A DNA stretch of 8,088 nucleotides from Acidobacteriota bacterium. GTDB taxonomy: Bacteria > Acidobacteriota > Thermoanaerobaculia > Gp7-AA8. The notes below the pieces were generated by a model that saw nothing but the letters and a program-made list of their open reading frames with translations, did no database searches and had not been told where the DNA came from. This document shows, piece after piece, positions 1 through 6,073 of the stretch. The position numbers were made by a program, and so were the translations under genes. The stretch covers positions 1,365-9,452 of the forward strand of contig QHVX01000039.1 of the NCBI GenBank assembly GCA_003222375.1, given 5' to 3'. The number at the start of each line of letters is the position of its first letter. Within the stretch, counting starts at the first letter, position 1.

Positions 1-238
1 TGACCTTACGCCCGAGCCGCGATTCGAGCGTCGATGCCACGCGCAGCGCGACGAGATCGGCGAAGTTGGTGGTGCCGAGATAAAACCAGCCGCCGCCAAT
101 CGTCAGAAACAGGATGATGAGGAAGAGGATGGTTGCGCCGATCAACCAGCGAAGACATCCCCACATCGGGCCACGCCGCTGGCGCTCGCGCGCCGATCTG
201 TGGTGATGCTCCTCGGCCGGGTCGTCGTTTACTTCCAT
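1..238 (-). CDS. N-terminal fragment of a membrane-anchored protein, possibly TamB/AsmA-like
   Basis: Only the first 79 codons lie in the window; the gene runs off the left edge. The start is ATG at 238, the only usual start after the in-frame TAG that ends the upstream glycerate kinase gene. An acidic, His/Arg-rich cytoplasmic head (residues 1-28) is followed by one strong membrane helix (about 29-54, core ATILFLIILFLTIGGG) and then a segment reading ADLVALRVASTLESRLGRKV. A short cytoplasmic N-terminus, one signal anchor and an 'exported domain ending in LGR-V' pattern fit the beginning of TamB/AsmA-type envelope proteins involved in outer-membrane assembly or lipid transport. This is a resemblance only, because the diagnostic C-terminal domain is outside the window. 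It lies 21 bp downstream of the kinase on the same strand, so the two are probably co-transcribed. No clear Shine-Dalgarno precedes it. Confidence 0.6.
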   Translation of the reverse strand, partial: MEVNDDPAEEHHHRSARERQRRGPMWGCLRWLIGATILFLIILFLTIGGGWFYLGTTNFADLVALRVASTLESRLGRKV

Positions 239-259
239 TCGATAGGCTTGAGCAGCGTG

Positions 260-1414
260 CTAACTACGAGCCAAAAGATAGAGATCGCGCAAGTTATTAC
301 CGGACGGGACTATCGTCAACGGCTCCCCGATCGCTGCGGCGACGGCAAATGAATTCGATCCGGCGAGCTCTCGCTCCGCCATTGTGCGGTCGAATGCTGC
401 CGGAAGCGAAATTCTGATGCCGGCAACCCCGCTGTTGCCGTCGACGCCATCCGAGGATCCGAACAGTGCTTCGATCGGCTCGGTCGCGCCAAGGGCGACG
501 CGCACAGCGAGCTCGCTGCATCGTCCTCCTTTCCCTTGGCCGCGCATGACCACAGTCGGCTCGCCTCCGGCCACGAGTACCTGACCACGTTCGATCTTGC
601 TCACCCGATCCAGAAGAAATGCCGCCGCCTCGGAAACATCGCCCTCGATCTGATGCTCGCAGCGGACGGCACGCGGTGCGATCGAGGCGGCGGCAGCAGT
701 CAACGTGTCGTTGTCCGCGATCAACTGTACGGTCGAATCCTCGATGTGCTTAATCGTTTCGGGACATTCCTCATCCAACAATTTCGTGACGATTCGGTCA
801 AATCCGCCGACGCGCTCCAGAATTTTGATCGCGTCACGCCTGGTCGTCGGGTCGGCGAGCGTTGGGCCGGAGGCGACATCGGCGAGCGCACCCGACGAAA
901 CATCGGAATAGATCAGCGTCACGGACCGGCCTCGCACACGTGCTCCGAGGCGTCCGCCTTTGATCGCGGAGAGATGCTTGCGAACGCAGTTGATCTCACC
1001 GATCGACGCGCCGCTTTTGATCAGACGGTCATTGCTTTCGATGACATCGCGCTCGCCAAACCACGGTGTCAGTGGAAGTTCAACGCACGCCGAACCGCCG
1101 CCGGAAATTAGAAAGAGGATGTCACGGTGCGCGTCTACAAAGTCGAGCAGCGCGCGGCCGGTGGCAAACGACGCCTCAGTCATCTGCGGATGTCCGCCTT
1201 TGCGCACCTGCGCCTTTGCGCGAGGCTCGCGATAGCCCTCGGGAATCGCGACGAAGGCATTATCAAAGTCGGAGATGCCGTCGAGCAGCGCACCGGCGCA
1301 CTTTCCGATCGCCACAACGTCGCGAGGCATGTCCGGCCGCCAAACGCGTCCGACAAGTTGCTCCGGCGCACAGGCTTCCAGGGCGCGGAAGTAAATCGAT
1401 TTGAGGCCGATCAC
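260..1414 (-). CDS. Glycerate 2-kinase, MOFRL/DUF4147 family
   Basis: This enzyme phosphorylates D-glycerate with ATP to 2-phosphoglycerate, feeding photorespiratory, serine-cycle or sugar-acid carbon into lower glycolysis in the cytoplasm. The 384-residue product is near full family length. Motifs in order: AIGKCA (35-40), GGHPQMTEA (73-81), LISGGGSA (102-109), INCVRKHLSAIKGGRL (141-156), SDVSSGALADVASGPTLADP (170-189), then the C-terminal MOFRL part with GKGGRCSELA (294-303), SSDGVDGNSGVAG (320-332) and SGNNLRDL (371-378). In GGRCSEL a Cys sits where many relatives have Asn or Ser. I chose GTG at 1414 because it is preceded by AAGGA at 10 nt and gives the family's usual N-terminus (IGLKSIYFRALEA). 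The same frame stays open to ATG 1522, but that extension is antisense to the GH15 gene. It is transcribed away from GH15 with only 21 bp between starts. The name glycerate kinase is secure; the 2-kinase specificity comes from the family. Confidence 0.93.
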   Translation of the reverse strand: MIGLKSIYFRALEACAPEQLVGRVWRPDMPRDVVAIGKCAGALLDGISDFDNAFVAIPEGYREPRAKAQVRKGGHPQMTEASFATGRALLDFVDAHRDILFLISGGGSACVELPLTPWFGERDVIESNDRLIKSGASIGEINCVRKHLSAIKGGRLGARVRGRSVTLIYSDVSSGALADVASGPTLADPTTRRDAIKILERVGGFDRIVTKLLDEECPETIKHIEDSTVQLIADNDTLTAAAASIAPRAVRCEHQIEGDVSEAAAFLLDRVSKIERGQVLVAGGEPTVVMRGQGKGGRCSELAVRVALGATEPIEALFGSSDGVDGNSGVAGIRISLPAAFDRTMAERELAGSNSFAVAAAIGEPLTIVPSGNNLRDLYLLARS

Positions 1415-1428
1415 TGACCAAGTATCCT
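1401..1428 (+). promoter_or_regulatory. Candidate sigma70-type promoter of the GH15-GGDEF operon
   Basis: TTGAGG (1401-1406) and TATCCT (1423-1428) each match 4 of 6 consensus positions and are separated by 16 bp. Transcription from such a promoter would begin about 7 nt further on, at or next to the A of the GH15 ATG (1436), giving a leaderless or nearly leaderless mRNA. This agrees with the absence of any Shine-Dalgarno before that ATG. Most of the promoter overlaps the first codons of the divergent glycerate kinase gene. It is a visual match only. Confidence 0.4.
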
Positions 1429-1429
1429 T
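1425..1429 (-). promoter_or_regulatory. Ribosome binding site for glycerate kinase
   Basis: On the minus strand this reads AAGGA, 10 nt before the GTG at 1414. It supports the GTG over the longer ATG-initiated frame. It lies inside the plus-strand -10 like box proposed for the GH15 gene. Confidence 0.5.
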
Positions 1430-1435
1430 GTTTTC

Positions 1436-3433
1436 ATGCCTCGCGACCTCCCGATCGGCAACGGGAACCTCATGATCAACTTCGATCAGGAGTACAACAT
1501 CCGCGACGTTTATTACCCGCACGTCGGCCAGGACAATCAGACCGTCGGGGACGTCTCATTTTTCGGCGTCTGGTGCGATGGAAAATTCGCGTGGATCGGC
1601 AATCCGTCATGGATCAAGACGATGGACTACGACGACGACTCGCTGGTCACGCGCGTCGTGGCACGATCGCCGTCGATGGGCCTCGACATGACGATCAGCG
1701 ATCTGGTCGACTTCGATCGCGATCTGTTTCTGCGGCGCGTCGAGCTGAAGAATCTGAAACCGGCGGCGCGTTCGGTCCGGCTGTACATCCACTTCGATCC
1801 ACACCTGTGCGGCAACAATATCGGCGATACGATTTTCTACGACCCGGAATTCAACGGACTGGTGGCCTACAAAGGTCAGCGCTACGTGCTGATGAATGGA
1901 TCGATCGACGACCAATTCGGATTTCAATCGTTCGCGATCGGAGCGAAGGAGCGCGACGGATTTCAAGGCACGTGGCGCGATGCCGAGGATGGGAATCTGC
2001 AGCAGAACGCGATCGCGCAGGGATCGGTCGATGCCACCGGCATGATCGAGTACAAGCTGCAACCGTCTGCGACACAGACCGCGTGGATCTGGTGGGCTTT
2101 CGGAAAAGGGTATCGAGAAGTCTCCTCACTCGACGCGATGGTGCGCGAGCGCGGCCCGGCGTCATTTCTGCAGCGCACGCGCGATTACTGGCGGCTGTGG
2201 GTCAAGAACGACATCGACACTTCGAGGCTGCCGCAAAACATTCAGCGCCTCTACCGGCGATCGCTTCTCATCATCCGAACGCACATCGATAACAACGGCG
2301 CCGTCATCGCGGCGACTGATTCCGACATCGTGCAATTCGGAAAAGACACCTATACGTACATGTGGCCGCGCGACGGCGCGATCGTGACGGTCGCGCTCCT
2401 GCAGGCGGGCTACGCCGAGATCACCCGACGCTTTTTCCAGTTCTGCAGCAAGCTCGTGACTGCCGAAGGATTCGTGCTGCACAAGTACAACCCCGATGGA
2501 TCGGTCGGATCGTCGTGGCATCCGTGGATGTCGCCGGATGGCAAACGGCAGCTCCCCATTCAGGAAGACGAGACGGCGCTGATTCTGTGGGCGCTGTGGA
2601 CGCACTTCGAAAAGTTCCACGACGTCGAATTCATCAAGCCCCTGTACAAGCCGATGGTCAAAACGATCGGCGACTTTCTGGCCCGCTATCGCGAGCCGCA
2701 CACGCGATTGCCGGCTGCGTCGTACGATCTGTGGGAAGAGCGGCGCGGAATCTCGGCCTTCACGGTCGCCGCCGTGTGGGCGGGACTGACCGCCGCCGCC
2801 CGTTTCACCGACGCCTTCGGCGAGCCCTCGGTCGCCGAGAAATATCGCCGCGCGGCCGCGGAAATCCGCGAAGCGACCGAACGCGTGATGTTCGACGCGA
2901 AGCTTGGGCGGTTCGTCCGCATGGTCAACGTTTCGCGCGAAGGCGAGGTCGCGTTCGACACGACCATCGATTCGTCGATCGCCGGCCTCTGGATTTTCGG
3001 AATGTTCGAGGCCGGCGATCCGAAAATTGTCTCGACGATGGAGCAGGTCGTCAGCCGGCTTACCGTGAAGACGCCGATCGGCGGGATCGCGCGATACGAA
3101 AACGATTACTACTTCCAGGTCTCGAAAGATCTGCCTAACGTCGCCGGAAACCCGTGGATCCTGTGCACGCTTTCCTGCGCGCTCTGGTTTGCGCGACGAG
3201 CGCAAACGCCGGACGATCTCAAAAAGGCAATCGAAATCCTGCAGTGGGCGACCGAGCGCGCGTTGCCGAGCGGCGTACTGCCCGAGCAAGTCGATCCCTA
3301 CACTGGCAAACCGCTATCGGTCGCACCGCTGACCTGGAGCCACGCGTCGTTCGTTCTGGCGGTGCATCAGGTTGCGGAACGCCTCAACACATTCGCTGCG
3401 CGCGAGCAAGCGGCGCAGGAGGTGAGGGTTTGA
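1436..3433 (+). CDS. Glycoside hydrolase family 15 protein (glucoamylase/trehalase type)
   Basis: This inverting exo-glycosidase of clan (alpha/alpha)6 should release glucose from alpha-glucans, dextrins or trehalose; GH15 includes glucoamylases, glucodextranases and trehalases, and the sequence does not tell which. The 665 residues begin with the typical MPRDLPIGNG, so the ATG at 1436 is well supported. An N-terminal beta-sandwich domain spans about 1-250 and the catalytic barrel about 265-650. Barrel landmarks are YMWPRDGA (308-315), QEDET (376-380), DLWEER (431-436, with the general acid Glu) and GVLPEQ (613-618, with the general base Glu617), followed by PLTWSHASF (631-639). No signal peptide is visible, so it probably works in the cytoplasm on stored or imported glucan. 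It overlaps the downstream GGDEF gene by 4 bp and starts 21 bp from the divergent glycerate kinase. There is no Shine-Dalgarno; a promoter-like element suggests leaderless expression. Confidence 0.94.
   Translation: MPRDLPIGNGNLMINFDQEYNIRDVYYPHVGQDNQTVGDVSFFGVWCDGKFAWIGNPSWIKTMDYDDDSLVTRVVARSPSMGLDMTISDLVDFDRDLFLRRVELKNLKPAARSVRLYIHFDPHLCGNNIGDTIFYDPEFNGLVAYKGQRYVLMNGSIDDQFGFQSFAIGAKERDGFQGTWRDAEDGNLQQNAIAQGSVDATGMIEYKLQPSATQTAWIWWAFGKGYREVSSLDAMVRERGPASFLQRTRDYWRLWVKNDIDTSRLPQNIQRLYRRSLLIIRTHIDNNGAVIAATDSDIVQFGKDTYTYMWPRDGAIVTVALLQAGYAEITRRFFQFCSKLVTAEGFVLHKYNPDGSVGSSWHPWMSPDGKRQLPIQEDETALILWALWTHFEKFHDVEFIKPLYKPMVKTIGDFLARYREPHTRLPAASYDLWEERRGISAFTVAAVWAGLTAAARFTDAFGEPSVAEKYRRAAAEIREATERVMFDAKLGRFVRMVNVSREGEVAFDTTIDSSIAGLWIFGMFEAGDPKIVSTMEQVVSRLTVKTPIGGIARYENDYYFQVSKDLPNVAGNPWILCTLSCALWFARRAQTPDDLKKAIEILQWATERALPSGVLPEQVDPYTGKPLSVAPLTWSHASFVLAVHQVAERLNTFAAREQAAQEVRV
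3417..3422 (+). promoter_or_regulatory. Strong ribosome binding site deciding a TTG start
   Basis: AGGAGG inside the last GH15 codons lies 7 nt before TTG 3430, which overlaps the GH15 stop as TTGA. The first in-frame ATG (3439) would be 16 nt away, too far for this site. It is one of the few perfect Shine-Dalgarno sequences in the window and implies translational coupling. Confidence 0.65.
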
Positions 3434-4272
3434 GGCGGATGCGGCTTCGCACGCGCGTTCTGTTGCTGACGGCAACCTTCGCGATGACGCTGTTCGCAAT
3501 TACGTTCGGCCTCGCTTCACGTGATCTGTTGTGGGCGGGTCTGGCAGCGGCGTGGATCGTCGCGATGTGCAGCTTCGCGGCGGTGCAGATTACGCTGCGC
3601 CGAGTCGTGCGGCCGCTGGAAGATCTGTCGCGGGCGGCTGAAAAAATCGCGGAGGGAGATCTCGAAGCCCGCGCTCCGGTCAGCGGCGACCTCGAGATCG
3701 CGAAGCTCGGCACTTCCTTCAATCACATGGCCGACAAGCTCCGCGCCCACGCGCGCACGGACGACCTCACCGACCTTCCGAATTTCCGCGCGTTTCGCGA
3801 GCGGATCGATGCTGAAATCGACCGCGCAATCCGTTATCCCGAGCAATTCGGAGTCCTGGTACTCGATCTCGATCACTTCAAGCTGTACAACGATCGTCAC
3901 GGCCATCTGGCCGGCAACGACGCGCTGCAACGGGTGGCGCGTGCGCTGCGGATCGCCGTTCGTGCGGTCGATTTTCCGGCACGCTATGGCGGCGAAGAAT
4001 TCGCGGTCATCCTGCCGCAGATTGAAGCGGCGGCCCTGGCGATCATCGCCGAGCGCGTGCGCGCTTCGGTCGAGTCGATTCCTGCTCCGGCAAATGGCGA
4101 AGCGCTGACGATCAGCATCGGCGGCGCCATGTTCCCGAGCGACGGCAAAACGGTCGACGAGCTGTTTCACGCCGCTGACGAGCGGCTCTATGAGGCCAAG
4201 CGCGGCGGACGCAATCGCGCCATCACGCCTGCTGCTCGAGCTCGGCGATCAGCCGATCGACAGTCCGCGTGA
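3430..4272 (+). CDS. Membrane diguanylate cyclase: two TM helices, HAMP, GGDEF
   Basis: Makes cyclic di-GMP from two GTP at the inner membrane. The 280 residues contain TM1 (about 10-29), a very short outer loop, TM2 (about 34-56), a HAMP linker (about 57-105, RPLEDLSRAAEKIAEGDLEA and SFNHMADKL) and a GGDEF domain (about 108-264). The active-site motif is intact as GGEEF (187-191). An inhibitory-site RxxD (RAVD, 178-181) lies exactly five residues before it, so product feedback is expected. DLDHFKLYND (146-155) carries the metal/GTP-binding Asp. No extracytoplasmic sensor domain is present. I chose TTG 3430 on the perfect AGGAGG at 7 nt; ATG 3439 is the alternative and changes only three residues. 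It forms an operon with GH15 (TTGA overlap). The last 16 codons share DNA with the 3' end of the convergent marR gene. Confidence 0.92.
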   Translation: MRRMRLRTRVLLLTATFAMTLFAITFGLASRDLLWAGLAAAWIVAMCSFAAVQITLRRVVRPLEDLSRAAEKIAEGDLEARAPVSGDLEIAKLGTSFNHMADKLRAHARTDDLTDLPNFRAFRERIDAEIDRAIRYPEQFGVLVLDLDHFKLYNDRHGHLAGNDALQRVARALRIAVRAVDFPARYGGEEFAVILPQIEAAALAIIAERVRASVESIPAPANGEALTISIGGAMFPSDGKTVDELFHAADERLYEAKRGGRNRAITPAARARRSADRQSA

Positions 4273-4657
4273 GCGCCGCGATCTCGCGTTCGGGCAGATC
4301 GCGCCCGAGCCGCCCGCGCCATTCCTGGTAGGCCGGGCGAAGTTTGTCGACCAGAGCGCGTCCTCGGCGGGTGAGCTGCACGCGCGATGAGCGGAGGTCC
4401 TTCGGATCGTCATGGCGTTCGGCGAGACCGAGCTGCTCGAGGCGGACCATCATGCCGGTCATGTTCTGCTTCGAGACCATCATTTTTCGCGCGATCGACG
4501 CGAGTGTCATCGACGATTCCGACTCCGCCAGCATCGACAGGATTGACCACTGCTGCGGCGTGACCTTTGCGCGCTCAAAGATCGGCCCGAGCCGGCGCGT
4601 CAGCAGATTGGCGAGCTGAATCACGCCGGACACCAGGTCACGCTCGGCGTCAGGCAT
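4223..4657 (-). CDS. MarR family winged helix-turn-helix regulator
   Basis: A dimeric DNA-binding repressor or activator, 144 residues, the usual MarR length. N- and C-terminal helices (about 5-30 and 100-142) form the dimer interface. The wHTH spans about 34-98: VTPQQWSILSML, TLASIARKMMVSKQNMTGMM (51-70, recognition helix near its end), VRLEQLGLAER, and the wing with DDPKDLRSSRVQLTRRGR (83-100), holding the Asp/Arg signature of the family. The ligand is unknown; no Cys is present, so a Cys-based redox sensor is unlikely. It starts at ATG 4657 with no Shine-Dalgarno; a good promoter would start transcription at or beside this ATG, and a perfect palindrome covers its -10, so autorepression is likely. 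The 3' end overlaps the convergent cyclase gene by 50 bp. It has no efflux or enzyme gene partner here, so its regulon lies elsewhere or is itself. Confidence 0.93.
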   Translation of the reverse strand: MPDAERDLVSGVIQLANLLTRRLGPIFERAKVTPQQWSILSMLAESESSMTLASIARKMMVSKQNMTGMMVRLEQLGLAERHDDPKDLRSSRVQLTRRGRALVDKLRPAYQEWRGRLGRDLPEREIAALTRTVDRLIAELEQQA

Positions 4658-4660
4658 ACG

Positions 4661-4674
4661 GTCAATGTATTGAC
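4661..4674. promoter_or_regulatory. Palindromic operator, probable MarR autoregulatory site
   Basis: GTCAATGTATTGAC consists of two perfect 6-bp arms (GTCAAT and ATTGAC) around GT. It begins 3 bp before the marR start codon and covers the proposed -10 box. MarR proteins typically bind palindromes of this size and often repress their own promoters. That this MarR binds here is inferred from position and symmetry. Confidence 0.6.
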
Positions 4675-4692
4675 GATGCCGAGGCGTGTCAA
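4664..4692 (-). promoter_or_regulatory. Promoter of marR
   Basis: On the minus strand a perfect TTGACA -35 (4692-4687) is followed by 17 bp and TACATT (4669-4664, 4 of 6 matches). The expected start of transcription falls at about 4658-4657, the A of the marR ATG, so the message would be leaderless. The -10 lies within the palindrome 4661-4674. Confidence 0.6.
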
Positions 4693-4698
4693 ATGATC

Positions 4699-4774
4699 GT
4701 CATCCTGACCCCGCGGAGCGGGGGAAGGATCTCCGCGTACGAGATCCTTCGCCGTCTCCGCGGCTCAGGATGAC
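4699..4774. repeat. Branched palindromic element between eno and marR, possible terminator
   Basis: A left arm (4699-4733) and a right arm (4741-4774) are near-perfect reverse complements around a CGCGTAC loop. The outer stem is GTCATCCTGA/TCAGGATGAC and the inner stem GAAGGATCTC/GAGATCCTTC. Each arm can fold again: CCCCGC-GGA-GCGGGG (4709-4723) and GCCG-6 nt-CGGC (4751-4764), so a cruciform or cloverleaf shape is possible. From memory, very similar GTCATCCTGA...GGATCTC strings recur between genes in Acidobacteriota and other soil genomes; I could not search. It overlaps the last codons and the stop of eno and ends 7 bp before the marR -35. It may stop eno transcripts, although there is no U-tract of the classical kind. 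Confidence 0.8.
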
Positions 4775-6042
4775 GTTTTGAAAATCCTGCGCCCCGCGAA
4801 AATGGCCGCGTCGCCCAACTGCTCCTCGATGCGCAGAAGCTGGTTGTACTTCGCCATGCGATCGCTGCGCGACGCCGATCCGGTTTTGATCTGGCCGGCG
4901 TTCGTCGCGACGACCAGGTCCGCGATCGTCGAGTCTTCTGTTTCTCCCGATCGATGGGAGACCACCGCGCGATATCCGGCGCGCTTCGCCATCTCGATCG
5001 TCTCGAAGGTCTCGGTCAGCGTTCCGATCTGGTTGACCTTGACGAGGATCGCATTCGCGATGCCGCGCGCGATTCCTTTCGAGAAAATCGACGTATTCGT
5101 GACGAAGACGTCGTCGCCGACGATCTGCGTATTCGCGCCCATCGCCTTCGTCCACGCCTCCCACCCGTCCCAATCGCCCTCGGCCATCCCGTCTTCCATC
5201 GAGATTATTGGGTATTTTCGTCTAATATTATCGTAATAGTTAATCATGTCGGCGCTCGAACGCTTCTTCTCCTCGAATTCGTACTGGCCGTTCGCGAAGA
5301 ATTCCGACGCGGCGGCGTCGAGGCCCAGGAAGATTTGCTCGCCCGCTTTGTAGCCCGCTTCGTCGATTGCCGTCAGGATGAGATCGAGCGCCTCGGCGTT
5401 CGATTTCAAATCGGGGGCGAATCCGCCTTCATCGCCGACGGCAGTCGTCAGCTTCTTGTCGTGCAGCGTTTTCTTGAGCGCGTGAAAGGTATCGACACCC
5501 GCCCGCAGCGCATCGTGAAAAGTGTCGAAGCCGGCCGGTATGATCATGAATTCCTGAATATCGAGATTGTTGTCGGCGTGCGCTCCGCCGTTGATCACGT
5601 TCATCATCGGCACCGGCAGCGTCCGCGCGCCCGGGCCGCCGAGGTATTCGAAGAGCGGCATGCTGGCGGCTTCGGCGCCTGCGCGCGCAACGGCGAGAGA
5701 AACGCCGAGCATCGCGTTGGCGCCCAGCCGCGATTTGTTCTCCGTGCCGTCGACCTGCTTCATGACCAGATCGACCATCGCCTGCTCGCGCGCGTCCATG
5801 CCTTCGAGCTCGGCCGCGATGACCTCATTCACGTTCTTGACGGCTTGCAGGACACCTTTTCCGCCGTAGCGCTTTTTGTCGCCGTCGCGTAGCTCGAGCG
5901 CCTCGCGCGAACCGGTCGACGCGCCTGACGGAACGGCGCCTCGGCCGAGGGCACCGCCGTCGAGATGACAGTCGACTTCGACCGTCGGATTGCCGCGCGA
6001 ATCGAGGATTTCGCGCGCGAACAGCTCGACGATCTTGAACAT
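4765..6042 (-). CDS. eno: Enolase (phosphopyruvate hydratase)
   Basis: Interconverts 2-phosphoglycerate and phosphoenolpyruvate in glycolysis and gluconeogenesis; also a degradosome partner in some bacteria. The 425 residues match the normal length. All key parts are present: catalytic loop SGASTG (39-44), Glu205 in VGDEGGF, Mg ligands Asp242 (GLDAA), Glu283 (SMEDG) and Asp310 (VGDD), base Lys335 in the signature ILVKVNQIGTLTET, SHRSGETED (362-370) and Lys386. I chose ATG 6042 (MFKIVELFAREILDSRGNPT) because it is the standard enolase start; the upstream in-frame ATG at 6105 would overlap the divergent ATP-grasp gene. The last codons (Thr-Ser-Ser-stop) lie within the palindromic element 4699-4774. 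Codons for INYYDNIRRKYPII sit in a strikingly AT-rich stretch (5204-5246). No Shine-Dalgarno precedes the ATG; a TACAAT box lies 9 nt upstream. Confidence 0.98.
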   Translation of the reverse strand: MFKIVELFAREILDSRGNPTVEVDCHLDGGALGRGAVPSGASTGSREALELRDGDKKRYGGKGVLQAVKNVNEVIAAELEGMDAREQAMVDLVMKQVDGTENKSRLGANAMLGVSLAVARAGAEAASMPLFEYLGGPGARTLPVPMMNVINGGAHADNNLDIQEFMIIPAGFDTFHDALRAGVDTFHALKKTLHDKKLTTAVGDEGGFAPDLKSNAEALDLILTAIDEAGYKAGEQIFLGLDAAASEFFANGQYEFEEKKRSSADMINYYDNIRRKYPIISMEDGMAEGDWDGWEAWTKAMGANTQIVGDDVFVTNTSIFSKGIARGIANAILVKVNQIGTLTETFETIEMAKRAGYRAVVSHRSGETEDSTIADLVVATNAGQIKTGSASRSDRMAKYNQLLRIEEQLGDAAIFAGRRIFKTSS

Positions 6043-6051
6043 GGCGCGCGC

Positions 6052-6057
6052 ATTGTA
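6052..6057 (-). promoter_or_regulatory. Probable -10 box of eno
   Basis: On the minus strand this reads TACAAT (5 of 6 to consensus), 9 nt before the eno ATG. Initiation 6-7 nt downstream would leave a 5' leader of only about 3-4 nt. No good -35 is seen 16-18 bp further upstream, so this is half a promoter by sequence alone. Confidence 0.4.
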
Positions 6058-6073
6058 CACGGCTGAATCTGGC

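Noticed and set aside
239..262. Read-through of TAG 262 giving a kinase-membrane protein fusion
   Set aside because: The frames agree, but the kinase C-terminus is complete and the next gene has its own ATG and anchor, so separate genes are simpler.
1415..1522. 36-residue N-terminal extension of glycerate kinase to ATG 1522
   Set aside because: It would be antisense to the strongly conserved GH15 N-terminus, has no family match, and the GTG at 1414 has a ribosome binding site.
2162..3289. Long open frame on the minus strand inside the GH15 gene
   Set aside because: It is the mirror of a high-GC coding sequence, rich in Arg, Asp and Val, with no recognisable domain, while the plus strand holds an intact GH15 protein.
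3154..3429. Possible 92-residue N-terminal extension of the diguanylate cyclase
   Set aside because: It lies out of frame within conserved GH15 catalytic sequence and is Arg/Ala-rich; the AGGAGG with TTG 3430 explains the true start.
4954..5892. 312-codon open frame on the plus strand opposite eno
   Set aside because: Antisense shadow of enolase; no motif and no promoter or ribosome site of its own.
6043..6051. GCGCGCGC run near the eno start as a Z-DNA or regulatory signal
   Set aside because: Only 8-9 bp long and expected by chance in such GC-rich DNA.
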